A stretch of DNA of 64,000 nt, taken from the NCBI GenBank assembly GCA_019359355.1, contig JAHHHM010000008.1, positions 158,694-222,693 of the forward strand, in the 5' to 3' direction. The DNA is from Microcoleus vaginatus WJT46-NPBG5. Its GTDB lineage: Bacteria > Cyanobacteriota > Cyanobacteriia > Cyanobacteriales > Oscillatoriaceae. This document shows, piece after piece, positions 33,709 to 40,773 of this stretch. How positions within the stretch are numbered: the first letter of the stretch is position 1; each line of letters opens with the position of its first letter. Under the pieces are notes generated by a model. That model searched no databases, was not told the DNA's origin, and saw only the letters and a program-made list of their open reading frames with translations. Position numbers and translations under genes: made by a program.

Positions 33709-34230
33709 ATGAGTCAGTCTCTTTTCGAGTATCTTGAACAATCTACCGGCTACACACAGCCCGTTGTTTCTAGCATCCTTAATGGATTTTCCAACTTTGT
33801 CGAACTTTCCCTCCGTCAGGGTTCAGAAGTCAGGGTAGAGAATTTCGGCAGTTTCGCCTACAAAGATATCCCTGAACGTCAGGCGAGAAACCCACGCACG
33901 GGTGAACCCGTTATCGTTCCGCCCAAGCGCAAGCCAACATTTAAGTTTTCTAAGAACTTTGCCCAGAAAATCGTTAACAGTTTTGAGGAATCACCACCCC
34001 AAAACGATGAGCCGGTTACTTCTTTAGAGGCGCAGTCGCCAGCTACCCCGCCTCCAATTCCAGCAAATCTGATAGCGCAGTCTAAACCAACGTGGTTTAT
34101 GGGCAAACCAGATGGAACAATCAATCAAATCTCTGAATCTGAGATGACTGCGGTGAGTCCAGATACGCCTATCTGGAGCGAAAAGACCGGCTGGAAACTT
34201 GCCAGAGACATTCCTGAATTCAAATTCTAA
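33709..34230 (+). CDS. HU/IHF-GYF_2 fusion protein
   Basis: The 173-residue protein has an HU/IHF-family DNA-bending domain at 1-95 (NFVELSLRQGSEVRVENFGS, RNPRTGEPVIVPPKRKPTFK). A Pro/Ala linker follows (SPATPPPIPANL), and then a GYF_2-like domain at ~128-173 (PTWFMGKPDGTINQISESEM, ending ARDIPEFKF). HU domains compact and bend DNA. GYF domains bind proline-rich peptides, so the tail may recruit a partner to element DNA. It is 30 bases after the polymerase-like gene and followed by a strong terminator. Confidence 0.8.
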   Translation: MSQSLFEYLEQSTGYTQPVVSSILNGFSNFVELSLRQGSEVRVENFGSFAYKDIPERQARNPRTGEPVIVPPKRKPTFKFSKNFAQKIVNSFEESPPQNDEPVTSLEAQSPATPPPIPANLIAQSKPTWFMGKPDGTINQISESEMTAVSPDTPIWSEKTGWKLARDIPEFKF

Positions 34231-34251
34231 GAGCCTAAATAGCTCAAACAA

Positions 34252-34289
34252 AAGGATGGGATTGCTGCTAACCCCATCCTTATTTTTTT
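34252..34289 (+). terminator. Terminator of the plus-strand core
   Basis: AGGATGGG pairs with CCCATCCT around a short loop, followed by TTATTTTTTT. It closes the peptidase-membrane protein-polymerase-HU transcription unit. Confidence 0.85.
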
Positions 34290-34327
34290 GCAACCGGCTA
34301 CGGACTAGATTTGAAGTAATTACTTAC

Positions 34328-34840
34328 CTAAGTTTGAACTAACAAGGCTCTCGCGTAAACCGTTTCCCCGTCTTCACCCGTTCCAATAATAAACAAGCCG
34401 GTGTAAGGGTCGTTATTGCCGGTCGCGTCCGCTTTATCAGAAACGTAGCAAACTCTAGCATCTGGCAGCAGTTTAAAGGCAGCGTAAAGCTGAATATAGT
34501 ATTCAACGGCTTCTGCCGGCACCTCCAGGTCTTCCATCTTTCTGCTGCTATCGCGGACTGCACCCGCAACCGATTGCAGTTCTAATAAGCTGTTGGCAAC
34601 GATAGGTTTGAAGACCTCATCCAGAGTTTTAGTTTGTACAGTCCTTTCAGGAGCTACATACTTATCGATCCCTTTTGCTTTGGCTCTCATTGATTTGTCA
34701 AAGCTTAGAATCTTTGCCTCATCTACTAGCCCTTTAGTTCGCTTAATTTCTAAGGGGGTATCCGACTCGCTCTCTGCCCAATAATTGAAGTCCTTGACCG
34801 CTTCTCGCAGAATTTTTGCGACGGTTGCTGCTGTTGCCAT
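34328..34840 (-). CDS. Island hypothetical protein, 170 aa
   Basis: Not recognised. The ATG at 34840 (MATAATVAKILREAVKDFNY) is chosen over the longer frame because the upstream extension would run through the terminator of the ycf35-like gene. Helical N-terminal two thirds, then a beta-rich end (DPYTGLFIIGTGEDGETVYA). Its own leader lacks the island box. Confidence 0.55.
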   Translation of the reverse strand: MATAATVAKILREAVKDFNYWAESESDTPLEIKRTKGLVDEAKILSFDKSMRAKAKGIDKYVAPERTVQTKTLDEVFKPIVANSLLELQSVAGAVRDSSRKMEDLEVPAEAVEYYIQLYAAFKLLPDARVCYVSDKADATGNNDPYTGLFIIGTGEDGETVYARALLVQT

Positions 34841-34879
34841 ATTCAACCTCGAAATGATTTTTTGTAGTTTATCATGTCT

Positions 34880-34908
34880 AAAAAAAATCCCTCTACCATG
34901 AGAGGGAT
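34880..34908 (-). terminator. Terminator of the ycf35-like unit
   Basis: The minus strand reads ATCCCTCT-CATGGT-AGAGGGAT followed by seven T. It ends the long minus-strand arm that begins near 40 kb. Confidence 0.85.
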
Positions 34909-34930
34909 CTTGCACAAGGTCATTACAATT

Positions 34931-35344
34931 TTAAGCCCATTTTCCCGCCACTATCTTAATAACTCCATCCGCTTCAACTTGAGATTCAATTTCAAATCCC
35001 TGAGCCGCTAGTGCGGCAATCGTATTCTCTCGTGCATATCGAGGTAATAGTTCCTGCATGAACTTTTGAGCAGTCCGCTTACTTCCATCCCGTGTTAAGA
35101 ATTCAAACTCTCCTGAATCAGTCAATTTGAAGCCAAAATCATATCCTCCCTGATAGTTTTGTTTTCTCCTAATAACAAATTCTGCTATCTTGCTATTCCC
35201 AAACGGATCATGGATAGCGCTATTGGTTTCGAGATATGCGCCGGCCAGAATCCCATCGAGTCCAGACTCAATCATGTCATTCAAAACTTTCTCCAGTACG
35301 GTTGCATTCTTGATTTGAGTTTTGATGTGAGTTAGATGACTCAT
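34931..35344 (-). CDS. ycf35: Ycf35-like DUF1257 protein
   Basis: The 137-residue protein starts MSHLTHIKTQIKNATVLEKV, has YDFGFKLTDSGEFEFLTRDG and ends GVIKIVAGKW, all typical of DUF1257/Ycf35, a family shared by cyanobacteria and algal plastids. The function is not established. Here it lies on a mobile island with a Ycf46-like ATPase and a DUF2997 protein, which often neighbour each other in cyanobacteria. The start overlaps the previous gene by 4 bases. This copy is probably an accessory paralogue of the chromosomal ycf35. Confidence 0.8.
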   Translation of the reverse strand: MSHLTHIKTQIKNATVLEKVLNDMIESGLDGILAGAYLETNSAIHDPFGNSKIAEFVIRRKQNYQGGYDFGFKLTDSGEFEFLTRDGSKRTAQKFMQELLPRYARENTIAALAAQGFEIESQVEADGVIKIVAGKWA

Positions 35345-35574
35345 TTTTCTTCTCCACTAGATGAGTTCTTTTCCTCGAAGTTATTTTCAATGGACTGCGT
35401 CCACGCTATGGACTGCGTCCACGCTTCGCTATCGCTATCAGATTCACTTTCAACCTCTTGCCAGTTATCAGGATTTCCCTGAATCATTCGCCACGCCATG
35501 TCCTCAGCCTCCTCTGCTGAGTAACCTTCGCTTGTATATTGTTCAACCAGTTCATAAAGATTGAGCTTTGTCAT
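35341..35574 (-). CDS. Small acidic protein with repeat insertion
   Basis: The 77-residue protein starts MTKLNLYELVEQYTSEGYSA and EEAEDMAWRMIQGNP, probably a short helical domain. Residues ~50-62 (SEAWTQSIAWTQSI) are encoded by a tandem pair of the 26 bp repeat inserted in frame. The original protein probably ran from the acidic stretch straight to NNFEEKNSSSGEEK. Not recognised otherwise. Confidence 0.5.
   Translation of the reverse strand: MTKLNLYELVEQYTSEGYSAEEAEDMAWRMIQGNPDNWQEVESESDSDSEAWTQSIAWTQSIENNFEEKNSSSGEEK
35390..35433 (+). repeat. 26 bp palindromic repeat, copy 3 (tandem)
   Basis: One partial copy (ATGGACTGCGTCCACGCT) is followed directly by a full copy. It is read in frame by the 35341-35574 gene as AWTQSI twice. 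Confidence 0.85.
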
Positions 35575-35863
35575 TTAACTTCCTCATTACTTCATCAACA
35601 GCAGCGTTAAATGCCTCATCAGTTGGTTCATTCAAAGCACCAATAAGACACAGCCACCTCAGTTGAATTTCGCGTCCACCCCGGCAGATTTTCTGGTTAT
35701 CAACACTATGACAAAGATGCTGACCCTGCCCGAATAGATTGGCCAGAAAATGTTGATATCTTTCTGGTAACAGTTCTATTGGGTTTCTGCCGGCAAACGG
35801 ACAGGTACGGCAGGGCTTTGGCTGGACAGGATAAGTCCGCAAATCAGTCGGGTTTAGAGTCAT
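35552..35863 (-). CDS. DUF6283-like cysteine protein
   Basis: The 103-residue protein has a cysteine pattern PCRTCPFAGRNP near residue 16, HLCHSVDNQKICRGGREIQ near 49 and a lone WLCLIGAL, resembling small phage proteins of the DUF6283 type that probably bind metal. Function unknown. Overlaps both neighbours by ~20 bases. Confidence 0.55.
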   Translation of the reverse strand: MTLNPTDLRTYPVQPKPCRTCPFAGRNPIELLPERYQHFLANLFGQGQHLCHSVDNQKICRGGREIQLRWLCLIGALNEPTDEAFNAAVDEVMRKLNDKAQSL

Positions 35864-36104
35864 TTAATTTGTCACCAATTAATTTCTGGATTGATTGCTG
35901 CCATTGCCGGTGATTCGCTAATTCGATTAAGTCCTCAGCAGTGGTTGAGCGCTGCAACAGTCGAATCCAAGGTTTCTTTGAATTCATAGCGCCTCTTTCA
36001 CCCTCCTTAACTTCCTTCTCTGCCAGCATAAAAGCCCCAGAACCAAATCGTTCTTTAGCTAACTCCTTAAGCTGTTCAAGCTTCAATTTTTTCATCTGTG
36101 TCAT
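35844..36104 (-). CDS. Island hypothetical protein, 86 aa
   Basis: Not recognised. Basic N-terminal helix (MTQMKKLKLEQLKELAKERF), then GAMNSKKPWIRLLQRSTTAE and ANHRQWQQSIQKLIGDKL. Overlaps the genes on both sides, in the compact style of the arm. Confidence 0.45.
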   Translation of the reverse strand: MTQMKKLKLEQLKELAKERFGSGAFMLAEKEVKEGERGAMNSKKPWIRLLQRSTTAEDLIELANHRQWQQSIQKLIGDKLNDSKPD

Positions 36105-36252
36105 TGTCCAGTCTGTCTTTGATCAGGGATTGTGCAATTTCCATTTTTTCTGTTTCTGGCAGGTCACTAAACAGATAAAAGCTTAGTCCATCCATGAAAG
36201 CATCTAATTCTTGAGGTGAAAGAGATTTGGAGTTATTTACATTTGATTCCAT
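36076..36252 (-). CDS. Small protein, 58 aa
   Basis: Open frame MESNVNNSKSLSPQELDAFM, then LSFYLFSDLPETEKMEIAQS, ending DEKIEA. It overlaps the gene before it by 16 bases and the one after by 29. Acidic helical peptide, not recognised. Confidence 0.45.
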   Translation of the reverse strand: MESNVNNSKSLSPQELDAFMDGLSFYLFSDLPETEKMEIAQSLIKDRLDNDTDEKIEA

Positions 36253-36557
36253 AATTCCTCAGACCCCGTATTTTCAATGTCTGGCTGATTGTACTGCGGC
36301 AAAAACTCTTGTGATTGCACTTCACCAATTGCCACCTCAAGCCCTTCTGTTACTGCTGTACAATTCGGGCCGGTGGCGATAACTTTCTCGGTGACAATCC
36401 CATCTGCGTTAATCGTGAATTCGATTCTGTAATATTTCATGGGTTTATTCCAGTATTGGGGCAATGTACAGGCTGGGCCGTCGTCGATAACACGTTCTAT
36501 GACCTTGCTATCAAACTTTCCATTCTCAATCGTGAATTCGATTTTGTAGTATCTCAT
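36237..36557 (-). CDS. Tandem DUF2997 protein
   Basis: The 106-residue protein has two units: a shortened first repeat RYYKIEFTIENGKFDSKVIE (residues ~2-30) and a full second one YYRIEFTINADGIVTEKVIA followed by GPNCTAVTEGLEVAIGEV and SQEFLPQY. The second unit fits DUF2997, a ~65-residue family usually next to DUF1257. Normal members carry one unit, so an internal duplication has occurred. It supports a Ycf46-DUF2997-Ycf35 functional set. Confidence 0.7.
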   Translation of the reverse strand: MRYYKIEFTIENGKFDSKVIERVIDDGPACTLPQYWNKPMKYYRIEFTINADGIVTEKVIATGPNCTAVTEGLEVAIGEVQSQEFLPQYNQPDIENTGSEELWNQM

Positions 36558-36898
36558 CCCACTTAATCAAAACTCTCTGTCTTTTAGTCTCAGCTTTAAA
36601 GAAATTTAAAAAATCTGAGAAACTTTCAAATCCATCGTCTTTCGCAAACTTTGTTTTCTCTTCTAAACTGTCAATTAGGTTGCCGTCAACAGTTAGAGAA
36701 GAACCGAGAATTTCAATCGGCAACACTTCAGTGCAAATTGCTTCCCCTAAAAACTCACGTTCTGGAGTGCGAGATTTCCACCAAAGATATAAAGTATCTC
36801 CCGGTTTAATCGGGTATTTCCGCAACTCTCGGATTGTCTGTAATTTTTCACCTGACAGGATTTTGTCTTTGAAGACTGAAAAGCTAATTAATGGCATA
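36526..36898 (-). CDS. ASCH-domain-like protein
   Basis: 124 residues from the ATG at 36898. The frame upstream of it (MDCVHAMDCVHASLS) is just the 26 bp repeat read through. FSVFKDKILSGEKLQTIREL and RKYPIKPGDTLYLWWKSRTP followed by FLGEAICTEV match the ASCH/PUA-like fold found in phages, which is thought to bind RNA or modified bases. Specific ligand unknown. Confidence 0.65.
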
Positions 36899-36901
36899 TT
36901 C

Positions 36902-37126
36902 TTAGATTGGGAGAAATCCCATAGCGATAGCGAAGCGTGGACGCAGTCCATAGCGTGGACGCAGTCCATAAGTGTGATAAAGCGTTTCTGCGGCTAACCA
37001 GCCGGCCTCAAAGCTAACTGTGTAAGATGTGGGCATATCTTCTCCCCATCTGTAATGCTCATATCCTTCTACAAACTCAAAGATGTCTAGGTTCTGGTTC
37101 TGTTTGTTGGCGAATTGTCTCAACAT
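36902..37126 (-). CDS. Small protein with repeat-derived C-terminus
   Basis: Taken from MLRQFANKQNQNLDIFEFVE (ATG 37126; an earlier ATG at 37153 is possible). The body contains YRWGEDMPTSYTVSFEAGWL. The C-terminus YGLRPRYGLRPRFAIAMG is encoded by the tandem 26 bp repeat, showing that its original stop was displaced. Overlaps the XRE gene. Confidence 0.45.
   Translation of the reverse strand: MLRQFANKQNQNLDIFEFVEGYEHYRWGEDMPTSYTVSFEAGWLAAETLYHTYGLRPRYGLRPRFAIAMGFLPI
36926..36969 (-). repeat. 26 bp palindromic repeat, copy 4 (tandem)
   Basis: Minus-oriented partial plus full copies, the mirror image of copy 3. It forms the 3' end of the 37126 gene and the leader of the ASCH gene. Confidence 0.85.
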
Positions 37127-37334
37127 ATTCCCTATCCAATTTAAAGAACTCAACCAGGAAATCTATTAAGAAGTCGTAATCACTGCCTCGAATTTCAATC
37201 CGGTCATTTTCAATTTTCGATAACAGGATGTAATCAATGATTTTCAATTCAGCCGCTAACTCTCTTTGAGAGAGTCCCAAATTACGCCGGCCTATCCAAA
37301 TCAATCTTCCCAAAGTTATTTTGCAACACTGCAT
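37077..37334 (-). CDS. XRE-family HTH protein
   Basis: The 85-residue protein carries a Cro/CI-type helix-turn-helix: LIWIGRRNLGLSQRELAAEL, then LLSKIENDRIEI. The C-terminal part is acidic and helical (FLIDFLVEFFKLDREYVE). Probably a small regulator of the arm; target unknown. Confidence 0.7.
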   Translation of the reverse strand: MQCCKITLGRLIWIGRRNLGLSQRELAAELKIIDYILLSKIENDRIEIRGSDYDFLIDFLVEFFKLDREYVETIRQQTEPEPRHL

Positions 37335-37377
37335 GATGAATTAAGGCGGAAGCGACCCGCCATTACGCTAACTTGGC

Positions 37378-37812
37378 TTATCTTTCACTTGGCAGCAATG
37401 GACTGCGTCCACGCTTCGCTATCAAAACAGAATTTTCTAAATAAAATTTGATGACTGGCAAGGGGAAATCAGTAAATTCAATCTGCTGGGTAATAGGTGG
37501 CTTGACTCCCAAAACAGGTGTATCTTCCCAGCACGTTAGAATGGCGTTATTTCCTGGGCTAGGTTTGATGAACTCATGGCTGTCACCAACCGCTAATATC
37601 CAAAGTTGAAAGTCTTTCAATCTTGGATTCTTTAATGCCTTGATTTGGTGAGAAGCAATCGCATCAATCAACCAATAACATTCAGCATTTTCTGCTAGGA
37701 ATTTAAGGCCATCTGTATAGCTCAATCCCAAGATGTGCTTGAAGTAATTGTTTGTGCCATTGAATTGCGGCAATGCGGCTTCGAGTTTTTCTGCTTCCAG
37801 CATGATTTTCAT
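37378..37812 (-). CDS. DUF6876 family protein
   Basis: The 144-residue protein contains FNGTNNYFKHILGLSYTDGL, then CYWLIDAIASHQ and FQLWILAVGD, the pattern of DUF6876 proteins found in plasmids and integrative elements. Function unknown. The last ~14 residues (LIAKRGRSPLLPSER) come from the 26 bp repeat read in a third frame, so the natural end is lost. The leader contains the island box. Confidence 0.7.
   Translation of the reverse strand: MKIMLEAEKLEAALPQFNGTNNYFKHILGLSYTDGLKFLAENAECYWLIDAIASHQIKALKNPRLKDFQLWILAVGDSHEFIKPSPGNNAILTCWEDTPVLGVKPPITQQIEFTDFPLPVIKFYLENSVLIAKRGRSPLLPSER
37398..37423 (+). repeat. 26 bp palindromic repeat, copy 5
   Basis: Full copy identical to copy 1 in the 3' end of the DUF6876 gene. 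Confidence 0.85.
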
Positions 37813-37837
37813 GGATTATCACAACATCAAAATCTGG

Positions 37838-37850
37838 AAGCGATAGCATT
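37838..37850 (-). promoter_or_regulatory. Intergenic box upstream of DUF6876 gene
   Basis: The minus strand reads TAATGCTATCGCTTCCAG, then ATTTTGATGTTGT, ATG after ~11 bases. It overlaps the stop codon of the small 37971 gene. One of the two best matches to the consensus. Confidence 0.55.
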
Positions 37851-37971
37851 ACTCCTCATCCTCTTCATCTTCGCTTTCATCATTTTCTGGGGGAGTAATC
37901 CACTCATAACCAGGCATATAGTCAATTAGTTCTTGCATAGACATCTTCTTAGGTTCAGTCGGTTCAGTCAT
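37849..37971 (-). CDS. Small acidic protein, 40 aa
   Basis: Open frame MTEPTEPKKMSMQELIDYMP, then GYEWITPPENDES and an acidic tail. It follows the Ycf46-like gene and an intergenic box. Accepted because it fills the space between two boxes with a clean start and stop. Function unknown. Confidence 0.5.
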   Translation of the reverse strand: MTEPTEPKKMSMQELIDYMPGYEWITPPENDESEDEEDEE

Positions 37972-38002
37972 TGTCCTAATCTTCAACAACATCAAAACCG
38001 GC

Positions 38003-38015
38003 AAGCGAAAGCATT
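38003..38015 (-). promoter_or_regulatory. Intergenic box after Ycf46-like gene
   Basis: The minus strand reads TAATGCTTTCGCTTGCCG, then GTTTTGATGTTGTTG, leading to the 37971 start. Nearly identical to the box at 37838 over 30 bases. Confidence 0.55.
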
Positions 38016-38018
38016 AAT

Positions 38019-39593
38019 TCAATCGACTTCCAAAGACCTAAGCTTGCAATTTTGAATCTCTATTTCTTGGAAACTGGAAGATTTAGCACCGCTTCTCACT
38101 GCCCACGCTTTGAGTGCTTCAATCTGAGGTTGGGCAATTCGAGCTAGAGGAATGCACCCGGCAATGGCATCTAGCAAATCGCCCTGAGTAAATTCTTCTT
38201 GCCGGCTGAATCCCTGGTGCATGGCCTCATAGATAACTTGCTCAATTTCAGCCCCAGAGAAGTCTTTAGAACGTGCAGCGAGTAACGGCAAATCAAATTC
38301 TTGTAGCCGGTTTGGACGTAACCGGGATAGGTGCACTTGAAAGATTTGTGAGCGCTCTTGTTCAGTGGGTAATCCAATCCAAAAAATCTCATCCAGCCGG
38401 CCTTTACGGAGAAATTCTGCCGGCAGCACTTCAACATTGTTGGCAGTCAAGACTATAAACACCGGCTCAACTTTTTCCTGCATCCAAGTAATCAAGCTGC
38501 CAAATACACGCCGCGATGTACCGGAATCACCATCGCTGCCACTGGTAATATTTCCAAACGCCTTGTCAGCTTCATCTATCCACAGCACGCAGGGAGCGAT
38601 TGCTTCGGCTAACTTAATCACCTGCCTGATCCGCGATTCAGACTCACCCACAATCCCACCGAACAGCCGACCAACATCCAGGCGCAGCAGCGGCAGTTTC
38701 CATTGGGCCGCGATGGTTTTGGCACTCAGACTTTTGCCGGTGCCTTGAATCCCTGCCAGCAAGACGCCCTTGGGTGCCGGCAAACCATAGGCACGGGCGG
38801 CGTTGCTGAAACTATGTGCCCGCACTTGAACCCACTGCTTGAGGTTTTCCAATCCTCCAACGGATTCTAAGCCGGCAGCGGCAGGGATAAATTCTAAGAT
38901 GCCGGTTTCTCGGATGGTTTGCCGTTTCTCATCGATGACAGCATCCAATGCCCTCGAATCAACTTTCCCAGATTGGGCAAGACACTTCGCCAGCACACGG
39001 GCGATGCGACACCGGCTCAATCCCTGGCAGGCTTTTACTAACTGCTCTCGCCCCTCATCCGAGAGCTTGAGTTTCTTGCCTACCAGTTCATCGATGAGTT
39101 TAGAAATCTCTCTCGGTGCCGGCAGGGAGAAGTCCACAATTGTTGTTTCTTCCCGCAGTTCCACCGGCAGGCGCAGTTGATCTGACAGGAGCACCAACGT
39201 CCGCCGATCCCGCGCCATTTCCCGCGCCAGATTCTTGATCTCCCTCACCAACGGTAATTGAGCCGGTGTTGTCTGGCCATTTCCATTGGGAGATATTAAA
39301 GTTGCCAAATCTTTTAGAACAAACAGTGCCGGTTGTTCTCCTGGCGCTTTCCCCACACGGGCCAAAGCATTCATCGGATTGCCTTTGTCGGCACCGTCTT
39401 TGTCACCCCAACCTCTGGCAAAATCCCAGAAATAAATCTGCGACTTCCTCGCCCCGGCGACGGCTAACAATTCTTCCTCTGCGATTTCTTCCTCTGGCGT
39501 CACAACGTAGAGCAACGGATATCGAGCCGCCAGCATCAATTCCAATTCTGATTTATTCCGGGCTACCTGATAAAGCCCTTTCTTTTCTGTCAT
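38019..39593 (-). CDS. ycf46: Ycf46-like AAA+ ATPase
   Basis: 524 residues from the ATG at 39593 (MTEKKGLYQVARNKSELELM). The N-terminal P-loop-like regulatory domain typical of Ycf46 (LLYVVTPEEEIAEEELLAVA, ALFVLKDLA) precedes a classical AAA+ module: Walker A GIQGTGKS, Walker B CVLWIDEADKAF, an arginine region RRVFGSLITWMQEK and sensor-type VFIVLTANN. Plastid and cyanobacterial Ycf46 has been linked to photosynthetic or carbon-uptake regulation, but its role is not settled. This copy lies on the island with DUF1257 and DUF2997 genes, so it is probably an accessory remodelling ATPase. Confidence 0.85.
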   Translation of the reverse strand: MTEKKGLYQVARNKSELELMLAARYPLLYVVTPEEEIAEEELLAVAGARKSQIYFWDFARGWGDKDGADKGNPMNALARVGKAPGEQPALFVLKDLATLISPNGNGQTTPAQLPLVREIKNLAREMARDRRTLVLLSDQLRLPVELREETTIVDFSLPAPREISKLIDELVGKKLKLSDEGREQLVKACQGLSRCRIARVLAKCLAQSGKVDSRALDAVIDEKRQTIRETGILEFIPAAAGLESVGGLENLKQWVQVRAHSFSNAARAYGLPAPKGVLLAGIQGTGKSLSAKTIAAQWKLPLLRLDVGRLFGGIVGESESRIRQVIKLAEAIAPCVLWIDEADKAFGNITSGSDGDSGTSRRVFGSLITWMQEKVEPVFIVLTANNVEVLPAEFLRKGRLDEIFWIGLPTEQERSQIFQVHLSRLRPNRLQEFDLPLLAARSKDFSGAEIEQVIYEAMHQGFSRQEEFTQGDLLDAIAGCIPLARIAQPQIEALKAWAVRSGAKSSSFQEIEIQNCKLRSLEVD

Positions 39594-39616
39594 GATTACA
39601 ACCCTGATTCTCATTC

Positions 39617-39646
39617 CCCATAGCAACTCTCTCGCTCTGCTATGGG
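39617..39646. other. Stem-loop between KfrA-like and Ycf46-like genes
   Basis: CCCATAGCA (39617-39625) pairs perfectly with TGCTATGGG (39638-39646). No T-run follows, so it may be a regulatory or processing hairpin in the Ycf46 leader. Confidence 0.45.
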
Positions 39647-39659
39647 GATAACATCTTTG

Positions 39660-40688
39660 TTATTTGCTATTTGCTACGACAGCCTTGCCGTTTTTTTTGG
39701 AAAGCTGAGATTGCAGCTCAGAAATCAAAGCATCCTTTTCCGCAATCAAAGCATCCACGTCTACATCCACCTCTAGCGCTGAGGTTGATTTTGTTATGGC
39801 TTGTAGGCGAGTAATGCTTTCGTTGGCTTCCTTCAGTTGAGTTTGTAAAGTGGTAATTTGAGATTCTAAAACCTGCTTTTCACCAACAGCCGCTTGCAAC
39901 GATTGAATCTGAGAATGCAAGCTGGAAATTTCCCGTTCTCGTGCCTCAACTTGACCATTCAAACGGGAGATTTCCCCATGACGCTCTCGCTCTCTGGCTT
40001 CTAAATCAGCCACCTCTGCTAAGCGCTTCTCCGCCTCAGATAGTTGGCCGGCTAAATCATTTCTCTCTTGATACAGCGAATCCAACTGTTTGCGGAATTC
40101 CTCAGCCTCAGCCAACTGCTGTTTATTCAGATTCATGTAGGCTTCCCGCAGTTCGTTACGCTGGCGTTCGTATTCTGATTTGTAAAAATTTAACTCAAGC
40201 TGCAACTGTGGGAAATCTTTAAGCTGCTGGCGCATCAAATCGTTCTCAGCCGCCAGGATTTTCATCCGATCCCCACTGACTGATGTATCCGCTTTTTGGT
40301 AAGCCAGCTTGTAGCCGGCAACTGCCATTTGCTTCATGGCATTTAAGTAATCTTCAGGGATGTCAGTTTCATCCAACAATCCATCATCCGTCGCCTCAAG
40401 GATCGCTGAAACTAAATCTTTCTCGCCTCTGCCTTGCTTGAGGGCGGCTAGGTTCTCAGACCGCCATTCTTTCAGCAATTGGCAAATTGTATCTGCACTG
40501 CCTCCAATGCCATAGATATGCTTCAGCGCCGCCTGCACTGAGCGCGTTACGATGCCGAGCCGGTTTTTTTGCAGCACCGCACAAGCCACATCCACCATTT
40601 CACGGTTAATTGTGGTGTACTGGCGAGACCCGTCTATCTCAAATCCTTGCAGGTCAAGGGTTGTAAATGCTGTTGGTAGTTTTGCCAT
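39660..40688 (-). CDS. KfrA-like coiled-coil DNA-binding protein
   Basis: The 342-residue protein has an N-terminal ~120-residue region (VDVACAVLQKNRLGIVTRSV, IYGIGGSADTICQLLKEWR) resembling the KfrA replication-region DNA-binding domain, and a long coiled coil from ~145 to 320 (rich in QLSEAEKRLAEVADLEARER and similar heptads). KfrA proteins regulate and stabilise plasmids. Its promoter region carries operator 1 (40736-40752). Likely a maintenance or partition accessory of the island. Confidence 0.8.
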   Translation of the reverse strand: MAKLPTAFTTLDLQGFEIDGSRQYTTINREMVDVACAVLQKNRLGIVTRSVQAALKHIYGIGGSADTICQLLKEWRSENLAALKQGRGEKDLVSAILEATDDGLLDETDIPEDYLNAMKQMAVAGYKLAYQKADTSVSGDRMKILAAENDLMRQQLKDFPQLQLELNFYKSEYERQRNELREAYMNLNKQQLAEAEEFRKQLDSLYQERNDLAGQLSEAEKRLAEVADLEARERERHGEISRLNGQVEAREREISSLHSQIQSLQAAVGEKQVLESQITTLQTQLKEANESITRLQAITKSTSALEVDVDVDALIAEKDALISELQSQLSKKNGKAVVANSK

Positions 40689-40735
40689 TGTTGCTTGGTA
40701 ATCTACTTGCCACCTGTAGTTACCAAATTACCATG

Positions 40736-40752
40736 TTTACCACTTTTGGAAA
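40736..40752 (-). promoter_or_regulatory. Operator-like box 1
   Basis: TTTACCACTTTTGGAAA, about 48 bases upstream of the KfrA-like start. It differs by one base from the reverse complement of box 2 at 41156-41172. Probably bound by the XRE protein encoded between the two boxes. Confidence 0.55.
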
Positions 40753-40773
40753 ATACGCAAATGCAAACTTTTA

